A DNA stretch of 64,000 nt from Clostridia bacterium (lineage in GTDB: Bacteria; Bacillota; Clostridia; Christensenellales; Borkfalkiaceae): positions 4,242 through 68,241 of the forward strand of contig CAAGHC010000030.1 in NCBI GenBank assembly GCA_900769565.1, read 5' to 3'. The position numbers were made by a program, and so were the translations under genes. Below, one piece after another: positions 31,476 through 40,868 of this stretch; the stretch's first letter is position 1; each line of letters begins with the position of its first letter. The notes under the pieces are model-generated. The model was not told the DNA's origin. It made no database searches and was given only the letters and a program-made list of their open reading frames with translations.

Positions 31476-33401
31476 TCAATAAAAGCCCGTCCATATAGCA
31501 TTATACTTTGCAATCAATACTATTACGCCACTTTCTTCTTCAAGACCTGGGAAGTTGGTTAAATTTACTACCATTCCCGACTCTACCATTTTAATTCTAT
31601 CATCGTACTTATATACCCAACCAGAGAAATAATATTCGTTAACGTTTTCAGGCGTGGGCGTAGGAATATTCGGAAGTCTATCACCGATGTTAAGTATATG
31701 GTCTTCTATTTCCGTTTTACCGTCAATCGTTCCCCTTATTACCGTACCGTCCTTTCTAGTATAAGAAAGTTCAAGCCTTATCGCCACCTTTTCAAGCGTG
31801 TATTCGCATTTAGCCGTTAACGTTATTATGCCGTTAGTTGCCGTCGGGAACTCGCTTGCATTAACTACCGTGTTGCTAGTTATCTTGCGACCTGACCCGT
31901 CGTACCAACCGATAAACTTATAATTTGTACCTACGGGCTTGGCCTCGGGTAGTCCACCGATTAAATTATCTTGATAAACAATCCTGTCTTCAACGGTTGA
32001 ACTGCCGTTAACAGTCACTTGCGAGCCGGGTGCGTTTAGAACAAACTTAATAGTGTACGCTCTTTCCCACATTGCCTTTGCCACAAGTATATCGTTAGGT
32101 GTCGTAGGCGTGTAGTCTACTGCCCAAACGTCGTCTTTATTCCATAGCACGTCAAAAGTGGAATTACCAACGCTACTATAATACCAACCTTTAAACCTAT
32201 AACCAGAACGAGTTGGCGTTTCAAGTTCGCCTAACTTTTCGCCATAAGTTACGGTAATGGTGTTTATCGAGCCACCGGTCGTACCGTCGTTTTTATCTAA
32301 TTTAAGGGTATAAGTTTTTGCTTGCCAATTAGCAACGTATTGCCTATTGCTTAGTGAATCACTTGTAATTTCCAAGTCTTTAGTCGGCTCTTCAATACCC
32401 GTTCCCGTCCAGCCTAGGAATTTATAACCACTACGCGTGGGGTTAGGAATGGTAAAGGACCCTGTATTTGCATTGTATTCTTGTGGGGGAATTTCAGTAC
32501 CAAACGTTCCACCGCCCAAACTGTAAGTGATTGCAAAATCTTCCGTCCACCCTGCGATTAGCGTTAAGTCAGTATTGTAAGTCCATTTTTCACCACTCAC
32601 AATCTTGCCATTATAATACCAACCAGTAAAACTATATCCGTCCTTTTCAGGCGTGGGGAATTGATAGTTAGAACTATTAAAAGTTACTTGCACTACGCTA
32701 TCAACGTTATCAGGCAACTGCCCACCGTTCGTATCAAGCGTTACGTTGTATTTTTTTGCCGTCCAAATCGCTCTAACCGTCGTATTCTCGGTAATGGTAG
32801 TTAGGTCTTTATCCCAAGTAAGGTCGTATCCCGTTTTAACGTATACGGGCGCAACGATTTCAGTCGCTTCACGAACGTATTGAATATTGTCGCCTTCCTT
32901 TTTAACACCACCGTTACCTTCAAACTTAACGGTGAATTTATTTTTAAGATAAACAGCCTTTACGGTTGCATCTACTACAATTTTACTTAAGTCGGTATCC
33001 CAACCGTCTTGCTCGTAACCCTCTTTAGCAAAACGCGGGGGTCTTAAGTCCTCTGCCTTAAGAACTGTTTGAACGGTTTCACCAGAAACAAGCGTACCGC
33101 CGTCCCCATCAAAAGTTACGGTAAAGGGTTGTTTTTCCCAAAGCGCTTCTACTATCGTATTCTTCTTAATACTCTCTAATATCTCGTCCCAACCAGCAAA
33201 GGTGTAACCTGCCTTTTGATATACGGGTGGTTCAAGTTGGTCGGCAGAAGTTACCGTTTGTATTTCCACCCCCGAAACTAAAGTTCCACCGTTACCACTA
33301 AAAGTTACGGTGAACGATTTAGGTGCACAACCGACCATAGTAAACGTTGCGCCTAGGCATAGTATAAAAGATAAAAGTATTGATAGAATTCTCTTTTTCA
33401 T
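31476..33401 (-). CDS. Lipoprotein with InlB-type beta-grasp repeats (Flg_new family)
   Basis: 641-aa surface protein. A signal peptide with lipobox (MKKRILSILLSFILCLGATFTMVGC) is followed by about eight repeats of 65-75 residues of the Listeria-Bacteroides type, each of the form FTVTFSGNGGTLVSG...VYQKAGYTFAGWD or KNDGTTGGSINTITV...PTRSGYRFKGWYY. No LPXTG anchor or catalytic domain is present, so it is held by the lipid. Repeats of this kind mediate adhesion or serve as spacers. ATG at 33401 follows TTGGAGA; the frame is open a few codons further up to 33428. Confidence 0.9.
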   Translation of the reverse strand: MKKRILSILLSFILCLGATFTMVGCAPKSFTVTFSGNGGTLVSGVEIQTVTSADQLEPPVYQKAGYTFAGWDEILESIKKNTIVEALWEKQPFTVTFDGDGGTLVSGETVQTVLKAEDLRPPRFAKEGYEQDGWDTDLSKIVVDATVKAVYLKNKFTVKFEGNGGVKKEGDNIQYVREATEIVAPVYVKTGYDLTWDKDLTTITENTTVRAIWTAKKYNVTLDTNGGQLPDNVDSVVQVTFNSSNYQFPTPEKDGYSFTGWYYNGKIVSGEKWTYNTDLTLIAGWTEDFAITYSLGGGTFGTEIPPQEYNANTGSFTIPNPTRSGYKFLGWTGTGIEEPTKDLEITSDSLSNRQYVANWQAKTYTLKLDKNDGTTGGSINTITVTYGEKLGELETPTRSGYRFKGWYYSSVGNSTFDVLWNKDDVWAVDYTPTTPNDILVAKAMWERAYTIKFVLNAPGSQVTVNGSSTVEDRIVYQDNLIGGLPEAKPVGTNYKFIGWYDGSGRKITSNTVVNASEFPTATNGIITLTAKCEYTLEKVAIRLELSYTRKDGTVIRGTIDGKTEIEDHILNIGDRLPNIPTPTPENVNEYYFSGWVYKYDDRIKMVESGMVVNLTNFPGLEEESGVIVLIAKYNAIWTGFY

Positions 33402-33452
33402 AAATCTCCAATCGACAATTTCACACAAGTCGACAATACACCATAGTAATAC

Positions 33453-33488
33453 TTGTTATATTATATAACAAATTAATTAGCGTGTCAA
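33453..33488 (-). promoter_or_regulatory. Promoter of the repeat lipoprotein with palindrome over the -10
   Basis: TTGACA (33488-33483), 17 bases, TATAAT (33465-33460) on the minus strand. The -10 lies within a perfect palindrome with 8-base arms TTGTTATA-N3-TATAACAA (33453-33471), a possible repressor site. Confidence 0.85.
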
Positions 33489-33489
33489 T

Positions 33490-33523
33490 TAAAAAATGAA
33501 AAAACCGCCTTTATAGCGGTTTT
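33490..33523 (-). terminator. Terminator of the addB-addA-membrane protein unit
   Basis: AAAACCGC and GCGGTTTT with a 7-base loop on the minus strand, followed by TTCATTTTTT, just past the gene at 33546. Confidence 0.85.
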
Positions 33524-33545
33524 GGGTTTTATAGTTTTTTGCTAT

Positions 33546-34214
33546 TCATGCACCGTACTTGGACATAATTTTTAAAAGTGCGGATAGCCCGTCGTTAATT
33601 TTTTCTTTATTTTCCCTAGTAAAGCCCCCACGCTCGGCAGTAAGAATAGAATTTTCAAGTTCGCTAACCTGCCGTCTATCCGATACGGACAAGGGAAAAC
33701 TTTCCATTCTTTCAATAACGTTTCTAACGTGCTTAAAATCAAGTTCGTAATCGGAAAAAGTCGCTTTTTCTTCTTGGTTTTCGGCTTTGGCATCGCGCTT
33801 TATCGTATTATACGACCTTGTAGGCAAAATTTCGCCTTCATTTAAGGTATCGTCGCTAGTATTTGCCCTTTTAATTTGTCCGTCGATAAATTTTATAAAT
33901 TCTCGTGGGTTTTCGTTCTCTTGCTCTGTTGAACGTTCCTTTAACACAAAGGGCAACCACACCAAACCCGTTCCCAAAAACAGCATTGTAAACGACAAGG
34001 AAAACTCAAGTAAAAGATTTAACGCCGTTTGCATTGCGATAAGCCCGATAAAAACGCACGAATAGATTATCAATGCTACTTTCGCACCAACGTGCCGTAC
34101 CACAAGGCAAAGTATAAGCAAACAGCCGATTAGTAAAACTTCAAAGCTTGCAAACAATCCAAACGCCCCGAATACACGCAAGTTAGATATTACAAATAAG
34201 TCGATATTAAACAT
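33546..34214 (-). CDS. Membrane protein of unknown function, 222 aa
   Basis: Not recognised. Residues 10-95 hold three or four hydrophobic segments (FGLFASFEVLLIGCLLILCLVV, ALIIYSCVFIGLIAMQTAL, LSFTMLFLGTGLVWLPFVL). A cytoplasmic tail follows with a linker rich in Glu, Asn and Lys and a helical end (DYELDFKHVRNVIERMESFPLSVSDRRQVSELENSILTAERG). It lies 72 bases behind addA on the same strand, ATG 34214 after AAGGGTGG, so it is probably part of that unit. Confidence 0.65.
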   Translation of the reverse strand: MFNIDLFVISNLRVFGAFGLFASFEVLLIGCLLILCLVVRHVGAKVALIIYSCVFIGLIAMQTALNLLLEFSLSFTMLFLGTGLVWLPFVLKERSTEQENENPREFIKFIDGQIKRANTSDDTLNEGEILPTRSYNTIKRDAKAENQEEKATFSDYELDFKHVRNVIERMESFPLSVSDRRQVSELENSILTAERGGFTRENKEKINDGLSALLKIMSKYGA

Positions 34215-34286
34215 TAGCCACCCTTGAATATATTAACTCTTTAAGAGTAGCGTATAAAGTAATTATTTGTAGACGTTTGTCTTTTT

Positions 34287-37200
34287 TTAGGTTAATTTTA
34301 CAATTTCACCCGTGAAAAGATTTACTATTATTTGCTCGCTAACGTGAGTTTTTAAAACCTTTTCCACAGCGTAAGAATAAAGTTCAAGTTGGGTTTTATA
34401 CTTGGCTTTTAGCCCTGCTTGGTCTAGTGAGGAATATTTATAATCTATTATTTTCGCTTGATTATCCTTTATTGCAAGAAGGTCTATCACGCCTTGAATA
34501 AGCACGCCCTCGTCGGTGGTTTTATCAGGGAAAATAACGTTTGCGTTAACGTTACAAATAAAACTCTTTTCCCTATAAAGCCTAAACCCGTTAAGGTCGG
34601 GAAAGTCTTTGCCGATAATCGCACGGTTAATTCTGTCTATATTGATTTTACCTATCTGTTCTTCGGTTAAAACGCCTTGACTAACGAGCGATTTTATTTG
34701 AACTTCGATAGGCTCGCCACTATTAAAATCGTAATACTCTAAAAGTTTATGCGCTATCGTTCCACGCTCGGTATCGGGTGAGGGTTCGTCGAATAAAACG
34801 TAGGTCAACGGCTGGTCGTCAAAGTTAAGATTAGTAGCGCTAGTAACGTTACTCTTTAACGGCAAGGTCGTCTGCTCTAGATACGGATAAAGGTAGGCGA
34901 AGTTTTTGCTCATCTCGTCTTCCTTTTGCTTATCGCTTTCGCCTATTAAAACTTTTCTAGGCTCTTTCTTAATATCGCAAAGCCTTAAAGCGTTTTCGTC
35001 GTGCACGGTAACGGGTAACGAACTAGGCAAAAAATCCATAAAGTTATTAGCGCCGTCGAAAATCTCTTTTCTGTCGTCTTCTTTTGCTAAAAAGGTCAAA
35101 TGCAACGAATACTTCGCTCTAGTGGTCGCAACGTAAAATAAACGCATTTCTTCCTTGATTAGTTCTAGCCTTTGTTTTCGCCTTATAATTTCACGGAAGG
35201 GCGTGTCCGATTTGGTGCGGGTATCGTCGTCAAAACTCTTAACTGCAAAGCCGTATTCTCTGTCGGTTAAAATCTCTTTACGCTCGTCTTCTTTGTTGAA
35301 ATCTTTTTCCAAACCGCACACGATAACCACGGGAAATTCTAGCCCTTTAGACATATGTATCGTCATGGCCTTAACGGTATTTTCCGTAGCAAAATAAGAC
35401 AACCCGAACGCTTCGGCACAATTTTCAATTTTATTTAAAAATTGCTTAATCGTCAAAACTTTACCGTTAGATATTGATACGGAAACGAACCTTTGAATTC
35501 TTGCAATTTTATCGTTACCGTTACGGTCCGCTAAAAAATACGCATTTAAGTTTTTCTCGCTAATAACTCTCTTTAATATTCCGTTTGCGCCCGTAAAGTC
35601 TGCAAGCAAACGAATGCGTGCCATATACTCGTCAAACTCTTTAAGTTTTTTACAAAGCGGTGTATCGAAACTATCTATATAATACTTGTATGCGTAATAA
35701 AAGCCTTTACCATTTCTACCGAAAGCGTCTTCATATTTTATCGCAATTTCAAAAAGTTCTTCGTCAGTAACGTTACCTATCGGGCTTTTTAGCGTGCATG
35801 CAAGGGGTAAATCGTCCGAATAACAGTCTATAAGTTTTAATAAATTTACTAAAATTTTAGTTTCGGGAAAGTCTAAAACGTTAACCGACGCTTCACTAGA
35901 AACGGGTATACCGTGCGCAATCAATCCGCTAACTAATTCATTAACGAATTTGCTATTTCTATTACGGGTAAGCACGGCTATATCCCCGTAGGTAACCGGT
36001 TTCATTTCTTTTGTCTTTACGTCGTAGTATTGCTTTTGCAATTCTTCATCTATAATCTCGGTAATCAGCGATGCAGTAGTGTTAATCTCGCTTTTTTCTT
36101 GCAGTTGTTTTAGGTCGGTAAGGTCGTAAATTCTAGGCTTTTCGGGTTGTTTCTTTTCCTTTTCACCCATTTGCAAAAAGTGAATTTGCACTCTTCCAAC
36201 AGCGTTTTCAGGGTATACCCCACCGTCTACAAGTTCAGATTTGCCCTTGTAGTCTTCACCGTACACGCTACTCGTCATGCAATAATTAAAAATCTCGTTA
36301 ACAACGTCTATAACGGCTTTAGAAGAACGGAAGTTTTCATTCAGTCTTACTACCGACTGACCGTCGCCGTCCATAGTTTTTTCCTTTTTACTAAAAAAGT
36401 CCGAACTGCACCCACGGAAACCGTAGATGCTCTGCTTTACGTCGCCAACCATAAGCACGTTGTTTTTTTGGATTTTATTTATTAAGGCTTCTTGAACGCC
36501 GTTAGTGTCTTGATATTCGTCGACGAATATGTATTTATATTTTTCGCTTACCGAATTGCGAGTTTGCTCGTCGGATAAAACCTTAAGTGCAAAGTGTTCT
36601 AAATCGTTAAAGTCAAGCCCGTTTTCTTCTAGTTTTTCCACTTGATAAATTTCCCTAAATTTAGTTATAACTTTTATCAAGTATTCACTATGTTCTCTTG
36701 CCGAGTTAAAGCGCTTGTAATATTCGCTTTTACTCTCACCGAATATTCTTTTAATATCCCCAGTTACTTGCTTAAATAAATCACGGGCATCTTTTAAATC
36801 TTTTTTATACTCTAAAAGTTCTTCTGAAACCTTTTCAAACTTGTTTAGATTATACTCGCCGTAATATTTTGCGCCCTCAAAAGCGTCGGGGGCATTTATA
36901 AAGGCTTGCATATCTAAAAATAATCTTTGGGCTAGGTCTACTGCCTTTGGTTTTTCAGCGTCCTCAAAAACTCGTTTAGCCATTTCAACCTTTTCAAGAC
37001 CTTCTCTAAACGGCTCTTTAATTTCTAAAAGATAGTTTTCAAGTTGCTTGTTTGCGTTTTCTTCCGTGTAATAATTAAGGCATTCTACTAAAATCTTTTC
37101 GGGGTTTTCTTCAGAATTTATAAACTTATCAAGCCCTAGAATGAGTTCTTTAAGATTTTTATCACTTCTGCCGTAGGCATGCCTGTCAACTAGCGTTAAA

Positions 37201-37646
37201 AACCACTCTTCTTTGCTAGAATAAAATTCCCTAAACGCCTTATCTATGCTTTCATATTTAATTATTTTCGATTCACCCTCGTCTAAAACCTTAAAGTCGG
37301 GCGATACGCCTGCAACGAAAAAATAAGAGCGTATAAGTCGTGCACAAAAAGAGTGCAAGGTGGAAATATCGGCAGTTGCAAGGTCGACTAATTGAGAATT
37401 TAATTCGGTTTGACCTTCCGAGATTTTTTCGCACAGTTTTTCACGCAATTTTTCTTTCATGTCAGTCGCAGCGCTCTCGGTAAAGGTTACCGCTAGAATA
37501 TCGCTAACGCTCACGTTCTCTTGGCAAATTAGACGAATAAGCCTAGTAATCAAGGTATGCGTTTTTCCGCTACCTGCCGATGCGGACACTAATATATTGC
37601 CTTGAATATGGTTTACTACTTTTTCTTGGCTACTAGTTAGTCCCAT
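34287..37646 (-). CDS. addA: Helicase-nuclease AddAB, subunit AddA
   Basis: About 1119 aa, UvrD-type helicase with a C-terminal nuclease; with AddB it processes double-strand breaks for recombination. Motifs: LTSSQEKVVNHIQGNILVSASAGSGKTHTL (Q motif and Walker A), ILAVTFTESAATDMKEKL (Ia), FVDEYQDTNGVQEALI (II), VGDVKQSIYGFRG (III), TIHMSKGLEFPVVIVCGL (V) and LFYVATTRAKYSLHLTF (VI). The C-terminal nuclease shows RGTIAHKLLEYYDF, GVIDLLAIKDNQAKIIDYKYSS (the D-x-DYK motif) and QLELYSYAV. ATG at 37646 follows AAGGTG and overlaps addB by 14 bases. Confidence 0.97.
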   Translation of the reverse strand: MGLTSSQEKVVNHIQGNILVSASAGSGKTHTLITRLIRLICQENVSVSDILAVTFTESAATDMKEKLREKLCEKISEGQTELNSQLVDLATADISTLHSFCARLIRSYFFVAGVSPDFKVLDEGESKIIKYESIDKAFREFYSSKEEWFLTLVDRHAYGRSDKNLKELILGLDKFINSEENPEKILVECLNYYTEENANKQLENYLLEIKEPFREGLEKVEMAKRVFEDAEKPKAVDLAQRLFLDMQAFINAPDAFEGAKYYGEYNLNKFEKVSEELLEYKKDLKDARDLFKQVTGDIKRIFGESKSEYYKRFNSAREHSEYLIKVITKFREIYQVEKLEENGLDFNDLEHFALKVLSDEQTRNSVSEKYKYIFVDEYQDTNGVQEALINKIQKNNVLMVGDVKQSIYGFRGCSSDFFSKKEKTMDGDGQSVVRLNENFRSSKAVIDVVNEIFNYCMTSSVYGEDYKGKSELVDGGVYPENAVGRVQIHFLQMGEKEKKQPEKPRIYDLTDLKQLQEKSEINTTASLITEIIDEELQKQYYDVKTKEMKPVTYGDIAVLTRNRNSKFVNELVSGLIAHGIPVSSEASVNVLDFPETKILVNLLKLIDCYSDDLPLACTLKSPIGNVTDEELFEIAIKYEDAFGRNGKGFYYAYKYYIDSFDTPLCKKLKEFDEYMARIRLLADFTGANGILKRVISEKNLNAYFLADRNGNDKIARIQRFVSVSISNGKVLTIKQFLNKIENCAEAFGLSYFATENTVKAMTIHMSKGLEFPVVIVCGLEKDFNKEDERKEILTDREYGFAVKSFDDDTRTKSDTPFREIIRRKQRLELIKEEMRLFYVATTRAKYSLHLTFLAKEDDRKEIFDGANNFMDFLPSSLPVTVHDENALRLCDIKKEPRKVLIGESDKQKEDEMSKNFAYLYPYLEQTTLPLKSNVTSATNLNFDDQPLTYVLFDEPSPDTERGTIAHKLLEYYDFNSGEPIEVQIKSLVSQGVLTEEQIGKINIDRINRAIIGKDFPDLNGFRLYREKSFICNVNANVIFPDKTTDEGVLIQGVIDLLAIKDNQAKIIDYKYSSLDQAGLKAKYKTQLELYSYAVEKVLKTHVSEQIIVNLFTGEIVKLT

Positions 37647-40600
37647 CTTTTTCACCTTCTTTTAATGCGTCTATAAAGGTTTGGTCGTCAACCTTACCTA
37701 TCGTTCTCTCTACGCCCTCGTCCTTATTGCATAGCGCCTTATACTCACAATATTCACAAGCGCCCTCAAACGGAAGTGGCCTAATATATCCGTCCGCCAT
37801 GTTTTTAACAGCCTCGTTAGCGCACTTAACGGCGTATTCCACACGGGCAATAATCGCCTGTTGCTCGGCTTGATTTTTTATTTCGCCCTTTGCATTTTTA
37901 TCAAGCGCGTTCTTAAAAGCCGTTTCGTCTAAAATTTCTTTTGCCGTCTTGCCTATGGCTAGCGCTTGCTTACTTTCGCTCGGCGAACCGTATTTATCTG
38001 AAACGGGCAAATAGTAAAGTCCTATGGGTAGTTTGTCATTCCCGTATTTTTGCATTACGGCTTTAGCGTACAAATATAATTGAAGTTTATTGCCCGAAAA
38101 TAGCAATGCGTCCGACGGGTCGGCTTTGCCCGTTTTATAATCTAGAACCCTAAATCTTTTCTCTTGTTCGTCAACCCTATCTATCTTGCCTTTAAGTTTA
38201 ACCTTTCCGTCTAAAAGACTAATTGCAGGATAATCGCACTTATCCCCGTCCCCGAACGAAACTTCGGTACGACTTTTATAGGTAGAATCTTTTAAGGTTT
38301 CGTAGGTTTTATAGCAGTATTTTTTGCATTCCGATAAAACCCTATCAACGGTTGATTTCGTCACGGGGTCTAATAAGAATTTTTTATACTCTTCCCTTTC
38401 AAACAGTCTATCCTTTACCTTTTCGCAAAGAGCGTCGGAACTGTCTTTATCCTTAACCACGCTTATTTCTCTCACGTAGTCTTTTAAAATCTCGTGCATG
38501 AGATTACCGATAGAAAGACTGCTCACGCTACCGTCGTCACGGCTCTTTAGCCTTAACGAATGAGATGCGAACGCAAGGTAGGGGCATTTATAATAGTCTT
38601 CTATAGTTGTAGGCGAAGTTACCTTGCCTATAATCGACCTGTTGCCACAATCTAACCGTTCCTTAACTTCCTTATTCGCCCTGTCGAGAAGTAGTTTAAG
38701 TTTTTGTTTTCCAACCACTTTGTAAAATGCCGTAGCAGTAGAAAAATCGTCCAAAGAACACTCTGCAAACAAACTGCAATCTCTAGCAAAGTTTTCTTCG
38801 CCCTGTCTTAAGGTTAAATATTCTTGCGCTCTAGGATAATTTTCTTTTTTCACGCCGTCTTCTTCCACTTTCAAATCAAATAACTTTTCCACGGTGGAAA
38901 TAATCTGGCTTTTCGGGATTTTTTTACCGTCCACGTTAGACGTGGGGTAAGATAAATAAAGTTCTTCACTAAACGAACCTAGTGCAAGCGCAACGTTCTC
39001 TCTCGTTCTATGATTAACCACCCTAATTTTAGGCTCAACTAAAAGTTTAATTTTCTCTAGTTTCTCTATATCGATGTCGGACAAAAGCGCAACGTCTGCT
39101 TTTGCATCGGGAACGTTGGTGGTAAGCCCTGCCAAAAATAGTCGCCTTGATTTTGCAAGCGCAACTTCCTTAAAGCCACCCACGAACACGGCGTCGCTAT
39201 ACTGTGGAATTATGGAAAGTTTAAGAGCGTTAATACCGCTTAAAAATATATTCCTAAATTCCGTCTTATTTATGCTAACCGAATTTAATATCAACTGCAT
39301 CTCGGCTAAAATACCCGTAACAGCCCCGTAAATTTGGTCGTTCACGGCACTCTCTTCCCTTTCGCCAAGCAAATTAAGTTGATTAGTGTATGATGCTAAA
39401 CTTTGCTCGACGCCAAGGTCAATAAGCATTTTAAGCACGTCAAATCGTTCGAACTCAGCCACGCACTTTTGCCTTAATCTTTCTAGCGTAGCAAAGTCTA
39501 TATCCTCGTCTACAACGGTGAACGGTTTTTTGAAAGCCCCGTAATTTACGTTGTACTTTAATATATAATTTTCAAAGGCATCCGAAAGATTTTTATCGCT
39601 TTCAAAGAGTGGGTTTTTGACAAATGAAAGCACTTCTTCTCTTCTGAAATTCTTCCTAAACACGTCGATATATGATAAAATTAAAGTAATCAACGGGTGC
39701 GACGTGCTAGCCTTTCGCTCATCTAAAAAGTAAGGTATCTCAAAGGTTGTAAATATCCTTTCTATTTGGTCGCGATATTCTTCAACTAGCCCAAGCCCCA
39801 AGGTAAAATCTTTATACCTATATTCGCCCGAAAGTACGCCACGCCTTATTATACTAGCAATTGCCGTAATCTCTTCTTCCACGTTTACGAACGAGCCTAA
39901 ACGTATCTTATCCGTCCTGACTTGTCTTCGTTTACTCGTGTTCACGGGGTTAAACGTACAATCAATAAGCGCTTTGCCTTCCAAAGTATAGTCGCTATCC
40001 ACCTTTTCTTCAACGAGCGCAACTCTCTTATCTTTGCATATTGACCTAAAAACTCTTGCCGTTTCATTTACGAATGCTTGTTCGTTATCGCCTTCGGTCA
40101 AAATTGCCGTTACCGATTTAGCATTATCTAAAAGTGTGGAAATAGCGCTTCTCGTCTGCGCCGTAAAACTAGCAAAACCAACCAAGTAAACGTCGGCGTT
40201 CTTTATTTCTTCAGACTGGGCTAACATTTCAGGTAGATAGGAAAGCATACTGCTTTGGTCGTCAAAGCCGTTTTCCTTTACGTATCTTTCATACTCGCTA
40301 TATACTGCAGTAATATCGCCCAACTTGTTTTTGAGTATGCCACCCGTACCGTCTTGCGCCACGAGTAGTTCTTCACTCGATATTTTAGCGCTTTTAAGTT
40401 GAGAAATAAGTTCGAAAAGGGACAGCGCTAAACCGCTTTTACTAGAACGGAAACATTTTAATTGCATTTTGGGGTCGCTTATTATGCGCTTTACCACCAT
40501 TGCAGACCCTTCTTTAGTCAGAAGTTTATCGAACTGCTTTTTTGCGCGCAAATAATTACCGAACGAATACACGTCGGTATTAAAACTTCCACCAAGGCTA

Positions 40601-40746
40601 TTGCAGATTATTCGCTCTGCCATAAGCGAAACTTTTTCTTCCAAAAACACCACGTTCTTTTTATCCAACGAATCGTTTTTGCTTAAAGCGTCTACTAGCA
40701 GTGGAAATAAATTAAAATACGAATTAGTAACTATCAATTTTGCCAT
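37633..40746 (-). CDS. addB: Helicase-nuclease AddAB, subunit AddB
   Basis: 1037 aa. AddB pairs with AddA, recognises Chi and supplies the second nuclease. The N-terminal helicase-like part has lost a clear Walker A motif, as is common in Clostridia. The C-terminal nuclease domain has TIEDYYKCPYLAFASHSLRLK, SIGNLMHEILKDYV, KGKIDRVDEQEKRFRVLDYKTGKADP (D-x-DYKTG) and QLYLYAKAV. Cysteines in YYKCPY and GACEYCEYKALCNKD fit the four-cysteine Fe-S cluster that ties the nuclease domain together. ATG at 40746. Confidence 0.94.
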   Translation of the reverse strand: MAKLIVTNSYFNLFPLLVDALSKNDSLDKKNVVFLEEKVSLMAERIICNSLGGSFNTDVYSFGNYLRAKKQFDKLLTKEGSAMVVKRIISDPKMQLKCFRSSKSGLALSLFELISQLKSAKISSEELLVAQDGTGGILKNKLGDITAVYSEYERYVKENGFDDQSSMLSYLPEMLAQSEEIKNADVYLVGFASFTAQTRSAISTLLDNAKSVTAILTEGDNEQAFVNETARVFRSICKDKRVALVEEKVDSDYTLEGKALIDCTFNPVNTSKRRQVRTDKIRLGSFVNVEEEITAIASIIRRGVLSGEYRYKDFTLGLGLVEEYRDQIERIFTTFEIPYFLDERKASTSHPLITLILSYIDVFRKNFRREEVLSFVKNPLFESDKNLSDAFENYILKYNVNYGAFKKPFTVVDEDIDFATLERLRQKCVAEFERFDVLKMLIDLGVEQSLASYTNQLNLLGEREESAVNDQIYGAVTGILAEMQLILNSVSINKTEFRNIFLSGINALKLSIIPQYSDAVFVGGFKEVALAKSRRLFLAGLTTNVPDAKADVALLSDIDIEKLEKIKLLVEPKIRVVNHRTRENVALALGSFSEELYLSYPTSNVDGKKIPKSQIISTVEKLFDLKVEEDGVKKENYPRAQEYLTLRQGEENFARDCSLFAECSLDDFSTATAFYKVVGKQKLKLLLDRANKEVKERLDCGNRSIIGKVTSPTTIEDYYKCPYLAFASHSLRLKSRDDGSVSSLSIGNLMHEILKDYVREISVVKDKDSSDALCEKVKDRLFEREEYKKFLLDPVTKSTVDRVLSECKKYCYKTYETLKDSTYKSRTEVSFGDGDKCDYPAISLLDGKVKLKGKIDRVDEQEKRFRVLDYKTGKADPSDALLFSGNKLQLYLYAKAVMQKYGNDKLPIGLYYLPVSDKYGSPSESKQALAIGKTAKEILDETAFKNALDKNAKGEIKNQAEQQAIIARVEYAVKCANEAVKNMADGYIRPLPFEGACEYCEYKALCNKDEGVERTIGKVDDQTFIDALKEGEKDGTN

Positions 40747-40868
40747 ACTTATATTGTAACATATTTTTTGTACTTTTAAAGACCTTTTAAAGTTTTTTTC
40801 CTATTTAAATTTTACAAATTTAAGTATTTGTGTTATTATATCTATAATCATTTAAAACGGAGACGATA

